In this document: piece after piece, positions 1 to 13,095 of the stretch
Layout: each line of letters begins with the position of its first letter
How positions within the stretch are numbered: the first letter of the stretch is position 1
Assembly: GCF_037975245.1 (NCBI RefSeq)
Contig: NC_092566.1
Location: 12,767,001 to 12,831,000 of the forward strand
Reading direction: 5' to 3'
Origin: Apostichopus japonicus
Lineage: Eukaryota; Echinodermata; Holothuroidea; Aspidochirotida; Stichopodidae
Length of the DNA: 64,000 bases
Notes under the pieces: model-generated
Database searches by the model: none
What the model was told of the DNA's origin: nothing
What the model saw: the letters and a program-made list of their open reading frames with translations, nothing else
Program-made: the position numbers and the translations under genes

Positions 1-442
1 TCAATCGAATGTTCGGTATCAATCAATCTAATGCACGTTACCGATCAATCGAATGTTCGGAACCTATCAATCGAATGTGCGGTACCGATCAATCGAATGT
101 GCGGTACCGATTAATCGAATGTGCGATTTCGATGAATTAAATGTGCGTTACCGATAAATCGAATGTGCCGTATCGATGAATGGAATGTGCGTTACCGATA
201 AATCGAATGTGCGGTATCGATGAATTGAATGTGCGGTACCGATGAATTGAATGTGCGTAACCGATAAATCGAATGTGCGGTACCGATCAATCGAATGTTC
301 GGTACCGATTAATCGAATGTTCGGTACCGATCAATCGAATGTACGGTATCGATCAATCGAATGTGCGGTACAGATGATTCGAATGTTCGGTACCGATCAA
401 TCGAATGTGCGGTACCGATCAATCGAATGTTCGGTACCGATT
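1..442 (+). repeat. Family A satellite, left edge
   Basis: Family A monomers with marker units CAATCTAATGCACG (about 28-41), GATTTCGATGAATTA (about 125-140) and GGTACAGATGATTCG (about 367-381). The same unit order appears repeatedly elsewhere in family A, for example before 2,500 and 6,750. The array enters from outside the window, so the true left boundary is not seen. Confidence 0.9.
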
Positions 443-953
443 AATCGAATGTTCGGTACCGAATAATCGAATGTGCGGTACCGATCAATCGAATGTGCAG
501 CAGCTATGAATCGAATGTGCGTAACCGATGTATCGAGTGTGCGGTATCGATCAATCGAATGTGCGGTATCGATCAATCGAAGGTGCGGTACCGATCAATC
601 GAATGTTCGGTATCAATCAATCTAATGCACGTTAACGATCAATCGAATGTTCGGAACCTATCAATCGAATGTGCGGTACCGATCAATCGAATGTGCGGTA
701 CCGATAAATCGAATGTGCGGTATCGATGAATTGAATGTGCGGTTCCGAAGAATTGAATGTGCGTTACCGATAAATCGAATGGGCGGTACCGATCAATCGA
801 ATGTTCGGTACCGATTAATCGAATGTTCGGTACCGATCAATCGAATGTAAGGTATCGATCAATCGAATGTAAGGTACAGATGATTCGAATGTTCGGTACC
901 GATCAATCGAATGTGCGGTACCGATCAATCGAATGTACGGTATCGATCAATCG

Positions 954-1481
954 AATGTGCGGTACCGATCAATCGAATGTGCAGCACCTATGAATCGAAT
1001 GTTCGCTACCGATCAATCGAATGTGCGGCACCTATGATTCGAATGTGCGTAACCGATGTATCGAGTGTGCGGTATCGATCAATCGAATGTGCGGTATCGA
1101 TCAATCGAATGTGCGGTACCGATCAATCGAATGTGCGGTACCGATGAATCGATTGTGCGGTACCTATCAATGGAATGTACGGTACAGATCAATCGAATGT
1201 TCGGTACCTATCAATCGAATGTGCGGTACCGATCAATCGAATGTGCAGCACCTATGAATCGAATGTTCGGTACCGATCAATCGAATGTGCGGCACCTATG
1301 ATTCGAATGTTCGTAACCGATGTATCGAGTGTGCGGTATCGATCAATCGAATGTGCGGTATCGATCAATCGAAAGTGCGGTACCGATCAATCGAATGTGC
1401 GGTACCGATGAATCGATTGTGCGGTACCTATCAATGGAATGTACGGTACAGATCAATCGAATGTTCGGAACCTATCAATCG
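954..1481 (+). repeat. 264-bp (12-mer) tandem pair
   Basis: Two adjacent 264-bp blocks, each twelve monomers, at about 954-1,217 and 1,218-1,481. The marker GCAGCACCTATG occurs at 981 and again at 1,245. The blocks differ at several sites (for example TTCGCTACCG in the first against TTCGGTACCG in the second), so this pair is older than the 4,251-bp duplication that later copied both. Confidence 0.85.
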
Positions 1482-3215
1482 AATGTGCGGTACCATTCAA
1501 TCGAATGTTCGGTACAGATCAATCGAATGTGCGGTACCGATCAATCGAATGTGCGGTACCGATTAATCGAATGTGCGGTACCGATGAATTGAATGTGCGT
1601 AACCGATAAATCGAATGTGCGGTACCGATCAATCGAATGTTCGGTACCGATCAATCGAATGTACGGTATCGATCAATCGAATGTGCGATACAGATGATTC
1701 GAATGTTCGGTACCGATCAATCGAATGTGCGGTACCGATCAATCGAATGTTCGGTACCGATTATTCGAATGTGCGGTACCGATCAATCGAATGTACGGTA
1801 TCGATCAATCGAATGTGCTGTAACGATCAATCGAATGTGCAGCACCTATGAATCGAATGTTTGGTACCGATCAATCGAATGTGCGGCACCTATGATTCGA
1901 ATGTGCGTAACCGATGTATCGAGTGTGCGGTATCGATCAAACGAATGTGCGGTATCGATCAATCGAATGTGCGGTACCGATCAATCGAATGTGCGGCAGC
2001 TATGAATCGAATGTGCGTAACCGATGTATCGATTGTGCGGTATCGATCAATCGAATGTGCGGTATCGATCAATCGAAGGTGCGGTACCGATCAATCGAAT
2101 GTTCGGTATCAATCAATCTAATGCACGTTACCGATCAATCGAATGTTCGGAACCTATCAATCGAATGTGCGGTACCGATCAATCGAATGTGCGGTACCGA
2201 TTAATCGAATGTGCGATTTCGATGAATGGAATGTGCCTTACCGATAAATCGTATGTGCGGTATCGATGAACTGAATGTGCGGTACCGATGAATTGAATGT
2301 GCGTAACCGATAAATCGAATGTGCGGTACCGATCAATCGAATGTTCGGTACCGATTAATCGAATGTTCGGTACCGATCAATCGAATGTACGGTATCGATC
2401 AATCGAATGTGCGGTACAGATGATTCGAATGTTCGGTACCGATCAATCGAATGTGCGGTACCGATCAATCGAATGTTCGGTACCGATTAATCGAATGTTC
2501 GGTACCGAATATTCGAATGTGCGGTACCGATCCATCATATGTGCGGCAGCTATGAATCGAATGTGCGTAACCGATGTATCGAGTGTGCGGTATCGATCAA
2601 TCGAATGTTCGGTATCAATCAATCTAATGCTCGTTACCGATCAATCGAATGTTCGGAACCTATCAATCGAATGTGCGGTACCGATCAATCGAATGTGCGG
2701 TACCGATAAATCGAATGTGCGGTATCGATGAATTGAATGTGCGGTACCGAAGAATTGAATGTGCGTTACCGATAAATCGAATGGGCGGTACCGATCAATC
2801 GAATGTTCGGTACCGATTAATCGAATGTTCGGTACCGATCAATCGAATGTAAGGTATCGATCAATCAAATGTAAGGTACAGATGATTCGAATGTTCGGTA
2901 CCGATCAATCGAATGTGCGGTACCGATCAATCGAATGTTCGGTACCGATTAATCGAATGTGCGATACCGATCAATCGAATGTACGGTATCGATCAATCGA
3001 ATGTGCGGTACCGATCAATCGAATGTGCAGCACCTATGAATCGAATGTTCGGTACCGATCAATCGAATGTGCGGCACCTATGATTCGAATGTGCGTAACC
3101 GATGTATCGAGTGTGCGGTATCGATCAATCGAATGTGCGGTATCGATCAATCGAATGTGCGGTACCGATCAATCGAATGTGCGGTACCGATGAATCGATT
3201 GTGCGGTACCTATCA

Positions 3216-3225
3216 ATCGAATCGA
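3216..3225 (+). other. 5-base insertion shifting the 22-bp register
   Basis: Here CTATCAATCGA is followed directly by ATCGAATGTGCG, giving a repeated TCGAA and a 27-base unit. It joins a CTATCAATCG unit to a GATTTCGATG unit, an order not seen elsewhere in family A. It therefore looks like an out-of-register recombination or repair junction. The same junction occurs in the second 4,251-bp copy near 7,467. Confidence 0.85.
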
Positions 3226-3483
3226 ATGTGCGATTTCGATGAATTGAATGTGCGTTACAGATAAATCGAATGTGCGGTACCGATCAATCGAATGTTCGGT
3301 ACCGAATAATCGAATGTGCAATACCGATCAATCGAATGTGCGGCAGCTATGAATCGAATGTGCGTAACCGATGTATCGAGTGTGCGGTATCGATCAATCG
3401 AATGTGCGGTATCGATCAATCGAATCTTCGGTACCGATCAATCGAATGTTCGGTATCAATCAATCTAATGCACGTTACCGATC

Positions 3484-4635
3484 AATCGAATGTTCGGAAC
3501 CTATCAATCGAATGTGCGGTACCGATCAATCGAATGTGCGGTACCGATTAATCGAATGTGCGATTTCGATGAATGGAATGTGCGTAACCGATAAATCGAA
3601 TGTGCGGTACCGATCAATCGAATGTTCGGTACCGATTAATCGAATGTTCGGTACCGATCAATCGAATGTACGGTATCGATCAATCGAATGTGCGGTACAG
3701 ATGATTCGAATGTTCGGTACCGATCAATCGAATGTTCGGTACCGATTAATCGAATGTTCGGTACCGATCAATCGAATGTACGGTATCGATCAATCGAATG
3801 TGCGGTACAGATGATTCAAATGTTCGGTACCGATCAATCGAATGTGCGGTACCGATCAATCGAATGTTCGGTACCGATTAATCGAATGTTCGGTACCGAA
3901 TAATCGAATGTGCGGTACCGATCAATCGAATGTGCGGCAGCTATGAATCCAATGTGCGTAACCGATGTATCGAGTGTGCGGTACCGATCAATCGAATGTA
4001 AGGTATCGATCAATCGAATGTGCGGTACCGATCAATCGAATGTGCGGTACCGATCAATCGATTGTGCGGTACCTATCAATGGAATGTACGGTACAGATCA
4101 ATCGAATGTTCGGAACCTATCAATCGAATGTGCGGTACCGATCAATCGAATGTGCGGTACCGATTAATCGAATGTGCGATTTCGATGAATGGAATGTGCG
4201 TAACCGATAAATCGAATGTGCGGTACCGATCAATCGAATGTTCGGTACCGATTAATCGAATGTTCGGTACCGATCAATCGAATGTACGGTATCGATCAAT
4301 CGAATGTGCGGTACAGATGATTCGAATGTTCGGTACCGATCAATCGAATGTTCGGTACCGATTAATCGAATGTTCGGTACCGATCAATCGAATGTACGGT
4401 ATCGATCAATCGAATGTGCGGTACAGATGATTCGAATGTTCGGTACCGATCAATCGAATGTGCGGTACCGATCAATCGAATGTTCGGTACCGATTAATCG
4501 AATGTTCGGTACCGAATAATCGAATGTGCGGTACCGATCAATCGAATGTGCGGCAGCTATGAATCAAATGTGCGTAACCGATGTATCGAGTGTGCGGTAC
4601 CGATCAATCGAATGTAAGGTATCGATCAATCGAAT
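3484..4635 (+). repeat. 616-bp (28-mer) tandem duplication
   Basis: The segment from about 3,484 to 4,099 repeats from about 4,100 to 4,635 at an offset of 616 bp. Anchor: TGTTCGGAACC at 3,491 and at 4,107. The second copy stops matching near 4,635 where a GTGCGG unit is replaced by GTAAGG. Inside it, a 110-bp (5-mer) step between the GGTACAGATGATTC markers at 3,692 and 3,802 shows a still smaller duplication. Confidence 0.82.
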
Positions 4636-5204
4636 GTAAGGTACAGATGATTCGAATGTTCGGTACCGATCAATCGAATGTGCGTTACCGATCAATCGAA
4701 TGTTCGGTACCGAATAATCGAATGTGCGGTACCGATCAATCGAATGTGCAGCAGCTATGAATCGAATGTGCGTAACCGATGTATCGAGTGTGCGGTATCG
4801 ATCAATCGAATGTGCGGTATCGATCAATCGAAGGTGCGGTACCGATCAATCGAATGTTCGGTATCAATCAATCTAATGCACGTTAACGATCAATCGAATG
4901 TTCGGAACCTATCAATCGAATGTGCGGTACCGATCAATCGAATGTGCGGTACCGATAAATCGAATGTGCGGTATCGATGAATTGAATGTGCGGTTCCGAA
5001 GAATTGAATGTGCGTTACCGATAAATCGAATGGGCGGTACCGATCAATCGAATGTTCGGTACCGATTAATCGAATGTTCGGTACCGATCAATCGAATGTA
5101 AGGTATCGATCAATCGAATGTAAGGTACAGATGATTCGAATGTTCGGTACCGATCAATCGAATGTGCGGTACCGATCAATCGAATGTACGGTATCGATCA
5201 ATCG

Positions 5205-5732
5205 AATGTGCGGTACCGATCAATCGAATGTGCAGCACCTATGAATCGAATGTTCGCTACCGATCAATCGAATGTGCGGCACCTATGATTCGAATGTGCG
5301 TAACCGATGTATCGAGTGTGCGGTATCGATCAATCGAATGTGCGGTATCGATCAATCGAATGTGCGGTACCGATCAATCGAATGTGCGGTACCGATGAAT
5401 CGATTGTGCGGTACCTATCAATGGAATGTACGGTACAGATCAATCGAATGTTCGGTACCTATCAATCGAATGTGCGGTACCGATCAATCGAATGTGCAGC
5501 ACCTATGAATCGAATGTTCGGTACCGATCAATCGAATGTGCGGCACCTATGATTCGAATGTTCGTAACCGATGTATCGAGTGTGCGGTATCGATCAATCG
5601 AATGTGCGGTATCGATCAATCGAAAGTGCGGTACCGATCAATCGAATGTGCGGTACCGATGAATCGATTGTGCGGTACCTATCAATGGAATGTACGGTAC
5701 AGATCAATCGAATGTTCGGAACCTATCAATCG
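5205..5732 (+). repeat. 264-bp (12-mer) tandem pair, in copy 2
   Basis: This is the counterpart of the 12-mer pair at 954-1,481, displaced by 4,251 bp. It carries the same internal differences between its two blocks, which shows that the 12-mer duplication came before the 4,251-bp one. Confidence 0.85.
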
Positions 5733-7466
5733 AATGTGCGGTACCATTCAATCGAATGTTCGGTACAGATCAATCGAATGTGCGGTACCGATCAATCGAA
5801 TGTGCGGTACCGATTAATCGAATGTGCGGTACCGATGAATTGAATGTGCGTAACCGATAAATCGAATGTGCGGTACCGATCAATCGAATGTTCGGTACCG
5901 ATCAATCGAATGTACGGTATCGATCAATCGAATGTGCGATACAGATGATTCGAATGTTCGGTACCGATCAATCGAATGTGCGGTACCGATCAATCGAATG
6001 TTCGGTACCGATTATTCGAATGTGCGGTACCGATCAATCGAATGTACGGTATCGATCAATCGAATGTGCTGTAACGATCAATCGAATGTGCAGCACCTAT
6101 GAATCGAATGTTTGGTACCGATCAATCGAATGTGCGGCACCTATGATTCGAATGTGCGTAACCGATGTATCGAGTGTGCGGTATCGATCAAACGAATGTG
6201 CGGTATCGATCAATCGAATGTGCGGTACCGATCAATCGAATGTGCGGCAGCTATGAATCGAATGTGCGTAACCGATGTATCGATTGTGCGGTATCGATCA
6301 ATCGAATGTGCGGTATCGATCAATCGAAGGTGCGGTACCGATCAATCGAATGTTCGGTATCAATCAATCTAATGCACGTTACCGATCAATCGAATGTTCG
6401 GAACCTATCAATCGAATGTGCGGTACCGATCAATCGAATGTGCGGTACCGATTAATCGAATGTGCGATTTCGATGAATGGAATGTGCCTTACCGATAAAT
6501 CGTATGTGCGGTATCGATGAACTGAATGTGCGGTACCGATGAATTGAATGTGCGTAACCGATAAATCGAATGTGCGGTACCGATCAATCGAATGTTCGGT
6601 ACCGATTAATCGAATGTTCGGTACCGATCAATCGAATGTACGGTATCGATCAATCGAATGTGCGGTACAGATGATTCGAATGTTCGGTACCGATCAATCG
6701 AATGTGCGGTACCGATCAATCGAATGTTCGGTACCGATTAATCGAATGTTCGGTACCGAATATTCGAATGTGCGGTACCGATCCATCATATGTGCGGCAG
6801 CTATGAATCGAATGTGCGTAACCGATGTATCGAGTGTGCGGTATCGATCAATCGAATGTTCGGTATCAATCAATCTAATGCTCGTTACCGATCAATCGAA
6901 TGTTCGGAACCTATCAATCGAATGTGCGGTACCGATCAATCGAATGTGCGGTACCGATAAATCGAATGTGCGGTATCGATGAATTGAATGTGCGGTACCG
7001 AAGAATTGAATGTGCGTTACCGATAAATCGAATGGGCGGTACCGATCAATCGAATGTTCGGTACCGATTAATCGAATGTTCGGTACCGATCAATCGAATG
7101 TAAGGTATCGATCAATCAAATGTAAGGTACAGATGATTCGAATGTTCGGTACCGATCAATCGAATGTGCGGTACCGATCAATCGAATGTTCGGTACCGAT
7201 TAATCGAATGTGCGATACCGATCAATCGAATGTACGGTATCGATCAATCGAATGTGCGGTACCGATCAATCGAATGTGCAGCACCTATGAATCGAATGTT
7301 CGGTACCGATCAATCGAATGTGCGGCACCTATGATTCGAATGTGCGTAACCGATGTATCGAGTGTGCGGTATCGATCAATCGAATGTGCGGTATCGATCA
7401 ATCGAATGTGCGGTACCGATCAATCGAATGTGCGGTACCGATGAATCGATTGTGCGGTACCTATCA

Positions 7467-7476
7467 ATCGAATCGA
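7467..7476 (+). other. 5-base insertion, second copy
   Basis: Identical to the register-shifting junction at 3,216-3,225, exactly 4,251 bp downstream. Confidence 0.85.
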
Positions 7477-8944
7477 ATGTGCGATTTCGATGAATTGAAT
7501 GTGCGTTACAGATAAATCGAATGTGCGGTACCGATCAATCGAATGTTCGGTACCGAATAATCGAATGTGCAATACCGATCAATCGAATGTGCGGCAGCTA
7601 TGAATCGAATGTGCGTAACCGATGTATCGAGTGTGCGGTATCGATCAATCGAATGTGCGGTATCGATCAATCGAATCTTCGGTACCGATCAATCGAATGT
7701 TCGGTATCAATCAATCTAATGCACGTTACCGATCAATCGAATGTTCGGAACCTATCAATCGAATGTGCGGTACCGATCAATCGAATGTGCGGTACCGATT
7801 AATCGAATGTGCGATTTCGATGAATGGAATGTGCGTAACCGATAAATCGAATGTGCGGTACCGATCAATCGAATGTTCGGTACCGATTAATCGAATGTTC
7901 GGTACCGATCAATCGAATGTACGGTATCGATCAATCGAATGTGCGGTACAGATGATTCGAATGTTCGGTACCGATCAATCGAATGTTCGGTACCGATTAA
8001 TCGAATGTTCGGTACCGATCAATCGAATGTACGGTATCGATCAATCGAATGTGCGGTACAGATGATTCAAATGTTCGGTACCGATCAATCGAATGTGCGG
8101 TACCGATCAATCGAATGTTCGGTACCGATTAATCGAATGTTCGGTACCGAATAATCGAATGTGCGGTACCGATCAATCGAATGTGCGGCAGCTATGAATC
8201 CAATGTGCGTAACCGATGTATCGAGTGTGCGGTACCGATCAATCGAATGTAAGGTATCGATCAATCGAATGTGCGGTACCGATCAATCGAATGTGCGGTA
8301 CCGATCAATCGATTGTGCGGTACCTATCAATGGAATGTACGGTACAGATCAATCGAATGTTCGGAACCTATCAATCGAATGTGCGGTACCGATCAATCGA
8401 ATGTGCGGTACCGATTAATCGAATGTGCGATTTCGATGAATGGAATGTGCGTAACCGATAAATCGAATGTGCGGTACCGATCAATCGAATGTTCGGTACC
8501 GATTAATCGAATGTTCGGTACCGATCAATCGAATGTACGGTATCGATCAATCGAATGTGCGGTACAGATGATTCGAATGTTCGGTACCGATCAATCGAAT
8601 GTTCGGTACCGATTAATCGAATGTTCGGTACCGATCAATCGAATGTACGGTATCGATCAATCGAATGTGCGGTACAGATGATTCGAATGTTCGGTACCGA
8701 TCAATCGAATGTGCGGTACCGATCAATCGAATGTTCGGTACCGATTAATCGAATGTTCGGTACCGAATAATCGAATGTGCGGTACCGATCAATCGAATGT
8801 GCGGCAGCTATGAATCAAATGTGCGTAACCGATGTATCGAGTGTGCGGTACCGATCAATCGAATGTAAGGTATCGATCAATCGAATGTAAGGTACAGATG
8901 ATTCGAATGTTCGGTACCGATCAATCGAATGTGCGTTACCGATC

Positions 8945-11900
8945 AATCGAATGTTCGGTACCGATTAATCGAATGTGCGGTACCGATCAATCGAATGTAC
9001 GGTATCGATCAATCGAATGTGCGGTACCGATCAATCGAATGTGCAGCACCTATGAATCGAATGTTCGGTACCGATCAATCGAATGTGCGGCACCTATGAT
9101 TCGAATGTGCGTAACCGATGTATCGAGTGTGCGGTATCGATCAATCGAATGTGCGGTATCGATCAATCGAATGTGCGGTACCGATCAATCGAATGTGCGG
9201 TACCGATCAATCGATTGTGCGGTACCTATCAATGGAATGTACGGTACAGATCAATCGAATGTTCGGTACCTATCAATCGAATGTGCGGTACCATTCAATC
9301 GAATGTGCGTTACCGAACAATCGAATGTGCGGTACCGATCAATCGAATGTGCGGTACCGATTAATCGAATGTGGGATTTCGATGAATTGAATGTGCGTTA
9401 CCGATAAATCGAATGTGCGGTATCGATGAATTGAATGTGCGGTACCGATGAATTGAATGTGCGTAACCGATAAATCGAATGTGCGGTACCGATCAATCGA
9501 ATGTTCGGTACCGATCAATCGAATGTACGGTACCGATCAATCGAATGTACGGTATCGATCAATCGATGTGCGGTACAGATGATTCGAATGTTCGGTACCG
9601 ATCAATCTAATGTTCGGTACCGATCAATCGAATGTTCGGTACCGATTAATCGAATGTTCGGTACCGAATAATCGAATGTGCGGTACCGATCAATCGAATG
9701 TGCAGCAGCTATGAATCGAATGTGCGTAACCGATGTATCGAGTGTGCGGTATCGATCAATCGAATGTGCGGTATCGATCAATCGAAGGTGCGGTACCGAT
9801 CAATCGAATGTTCGGTATCAATCAATCTAATGCACGTTAACGATCAATCGAATGTTCGGAACCTATCAATCGAATGTGCGGTACCGATCAATCGAATGTG
9901 CGGTACCGATAAATCGAATGTGCGGTATCGATGAATTGAATGTGCGGTACCGAAGAATTGAATGTGCGTTACCGATAAATCGAATGGGCGGGACCGATCA
10001 ATCGAATGTTCGGTACCGATTAATCGAATGTTCGGTACCGATCAATCGAATGTAAGGTATCGATTATTCGAATGTAAGGTACAGATGATTCGAATGTTCG
10101 GTACCGATCAATCGAATGTGCGGTACCGATCAATCGAATGTTCGGTACCGATTAATCGAATGTGCGGTACCGATCAATCGAATGTGCAGCACCTATGAAT
10201 CGAATGTTCGGTACCGATCAATCGAATGTAAGGTATCGATCAATCAAATGTAAGGTACAGATGATTCGAATGTTCGGTACCGATCAATCGAATGTGCGGT
10301 ACCGATCAATCGAATGTTCGGTACCGATTAATCGAATGTGCGATACCGATCAATCGAATGTACGGTATCGATCAATCGAATGTGCGGTACCGATCAATCG
10401 AATGTGCAGCACCTATGAATCGAATGTTCGGTACCGATCAATCGAATGTGCGGCACCTATGATTCGAATGTGCGTAACCGATGTATCGAGTGTGCGGTAT
10501 CGATCAATCGAATGTGCGGTATCGATCAATCGAATGTGCGGTACCGATCAATCGAATGTGCGGTACCGATGAATCGATTGTGCGGTACCTATCAATGGAA
10601 TGTACGGTACAGATCAATCGAATGTTCGGTACCTATCAATCGAATGTGCGGTACCATTCAATCGAATGTGCGTTACCGAACAATCGAATGTGCGGTACCG
10701 ATCAATCGAATGTGCGGTACCGATTAATCGAATGTGCGATTTCGATGAATTGAATGTGCGTTACCGATAAATCGAATGTGCGGTATCGATGAATTGAATG
10801 TGCGGTACCGATGAATTGAATGTGCGTAACCGATAAATCGAATGTGCGGTACCGATCAATCGAATGTTCCGTTCCGATCAATCGAATGTACGGTATCGAT
10901 CAATCGAATGTGCGATACAGATGATTCGAATGTTCGGTACCGATCAATCGAATGTGCGGTACCGATCAATCGAATGTTCGGTACCGATTAATCGAATGTG
11001 CGGTACCGATCAATCGAATGTACGGTATCGATCAATCGAATGTGCTGTACCGATCAATCGAATGTGCAGCACCTATGAATCGAATGTTCGGTACCGATCA
11101 ATCGAATGTGCGGTACCGATCAATCGAATGTGCGGTACCGATTAATCGAATGTGCGATTTCGATGAATTGAATGTGCGTTACAGATAAATCGAATGTGCG
11201 GTAAAGATCAATCGAATGTTCGGTACCGAATAATCGAATGTGCGGTACCGATCAATCGAATGTGCGGTACCGATCAATCGAATGTTCGGTACCGATTAAT
11301 CGAATGTTCGGTACCGATCAATCGAATGTACGGTATCGATCAATCGAATGTGCGGTACAGATGATTCGAATGTTCGGTACCGATCAATCGAATGTGCGGT
11401 ACCGATCAATCGAATGTTCGGTACAGATGATTCGAATGTTCGGTAACGATCAATCGAATGTGCGGTACCGATCAATCGAATGTTCAGTACCGATTAATCG
11501 AATGTTCGGTACCGAATAATCGAATGTGCGGTACCGATCCATCGAATGTGCGGCAGCTATGAATCGAATGTGCGTAACCGATGTATCGAGTGTGCGGTAT
11601 CGATCAATCGAATGTTCGGTATCAATCAATCTAATGCACGTTACCGATCAATCGAATGTTCGGAACCTATCAATCGAATGTGCGGTACCGATCAATCGAA
11701 TGTGCGGTACCGATAAATCGAATGTGCGGTATCGATGAATTGAATGTGCGGTACCGAAGAATTGAATGTGCGTTACCGATAAATCGAATGGGCGGGACCG
11801 ATCAATCGAATGTTCGGTACCGATTAATCGAATGTTCGGTACCGATCAATCGAATGTAAGGTATCGATCAATCAAATGTAAGGTACAGATGATTCGAATG

Positions 11901-12265
11901 TTCGGTACCGATCAATCGAATGTGCGGTACCGATCAATCGAATGTTCGGTACCGATTAATCGAATGTGCGATACCGATCAATCGAATGTACGGTATCGAT
12001 CAATCGAATGTGCGGTACCGATCAATCGAATGTGCAGCACCTATGAATCGAATGTTCGGTACCGATCAATCGAATGTGCGGCACCTATGATTCGAATGTG
12101 CGTAACCGATGTATCGAGTGTGCGGTATCGATCAATCGAATGTGCGGTATCGATCAATCGAATGTGCGGTACCGATCAATCGAATGTGCGGTACCGATGA
12201 ATCGATTGTGCGGTACCTATCAATGGAATGTACGGTACAGATCAATCGAATGTTCGGTACCTATT
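8945..12265 (+). repeat. Family A segment with 1.6-1.8-kb offset repeats
   Basis: Family A monomers between the 4,251-bp and 2,308-bp tandem blocks. Two parts recur within it: about 9,698-10,060 matches 11,500-11,860 at an offset of 1,804 bp (82 x 22), and about 10,204-10,860 matches 11,832-12,488 at 1,628 bp (74 x 22). The change of offset implies a gain or loss of 176 bp (8 monomers) between copies. Small differences, such as GGTACC changed to GGGACC near 9,990, separate them from relatives elsewhere. Confidence 0.8.
9561..9570 (+). other. Single-base deletion in a monomer
   Basis: AATCGATGTG replaces AATCGAATGTG, giving a 21-base unit. It is found only here among the comparable units I looked at, so it is either a recent mutation or a base-calling error in a short A run. 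Confidence 0.7.
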
Positions 12266-12737
12266 AATCGAATGTGCGGTACCATTCAATCGAATGTGCG
12301 TTACCGAACAATCGAATGTGCGGTACCGATCAATCGAATGTGCGGTACCGATTAATCGAATGTGCGATTTCGATGAATTGAATGTGCGTTACCGATAAAT
12401 CGAATGTGCGGTATCGATGAATTGAATGTGCGGTACCGATGAATTGAATGTGCGTAACCGATAAATCGAATGTGCGGTACCGATCAATCGAATGTTCGGT
12501 TCCGATCAATCGAATGTACGGTATCGATCAATCGAATGTGCGATACAGATGATTCGAATGTTCGGTACCGATCAATCGAATGTGCGGTACCGATCAATCG
12601 AATGTTCGGTACCGATTAATCGAATGTGCGGTACCGATCAATCGAATGTACGGTATCGATCAATCGAATGTGCTGTACCGATCAATCGAATGTGCAGCAC
12701 CTATGAATCGAATGTTCGGTACCGATCAATCGAATGT

Positions 12738-12957
12738 GCGGCACCTATGATTCGAATGTGCGTAACCGATGTATCGAGTGTGCGGTATCGATCAATCGAA
12801 TGTGCGGTATCGATCAATCGAATGTGCGGTACCGATCAATCGAATGAGCGGCACCTATGATTCGAATGTGCGTAACCGATGTATCGAGTGTGCGGTATCG
12901 ATCAATCGAATGTGCGGTATCGATGAATCGAATGTGCGGTACCGATGAATCGAATGT
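12738..12957 (+). repeat. 110-bp (5-mer) tandem pair
   Basis: The block starting GCGGCACCTATG at 12,738 is repeated from 12,848, a step of 110 bp or five monomers. The same doubled block recurs at about 15,046, 26,060, 26,980 and 28,894. The corresponding place near 35,402 has it only once, so copy number of this 5-mer varies between otherwise matching segments. Confidence 0.8.
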
Positions 12958-13095
12958 GCGGTACCGATGATTCGATTGTGCGGTACCTATCAATGGAATG
13001 TACGGTACAGATCAATCGCATGTTCGGTACCTATCAATCGAATGTACGGTACCGATCAATCGAATGTGCGTTACCGAACAATCGAATGTGCCGTA

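Larger units (their letters stand above)
443..4693 (+). repeat. 4,251-bp higher-order repeat, copy 1
   Basis: This segment recurs directly downstream at an offset of 4,251 bp. Every landmark compared (for example the variants at 493, 1,021, 2,297, 3,371, 4,304) reappears at +4,251, and I found no difference in the parts compared. The length is 193 x 22 plus 5. The extra 5 bases are explained by one visible insertion at about 3,216-3,225. Edges come from where the alignment breaks (mismatch at 442 against 4,693) and carry a few bases of uncertainty. Confidence 0.93.
4694..8944 (+). repeat. 4,251-bp higher-order repeat, copy 2
   Basis: Direct tandem copy of 443-4,693. It contains the same internal 12-mer and 28-mer duplications and the same 5-base insertion (about 7,467-7,476). 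Shared identity continues a few bases past the edge, to about 8,965, before variants differ. Such high identity over 4 kb implies a recent duplication, or an assembly artefact that counted one segment twice. Confidence 0.93.

Noticed and set aside
443-8944. Treating the 4,251-bp duplication as certainly biological
   Set aside because: I did not claim this. With no differences found between copies, an assembly duplication cannot be excluded from sequence alone.
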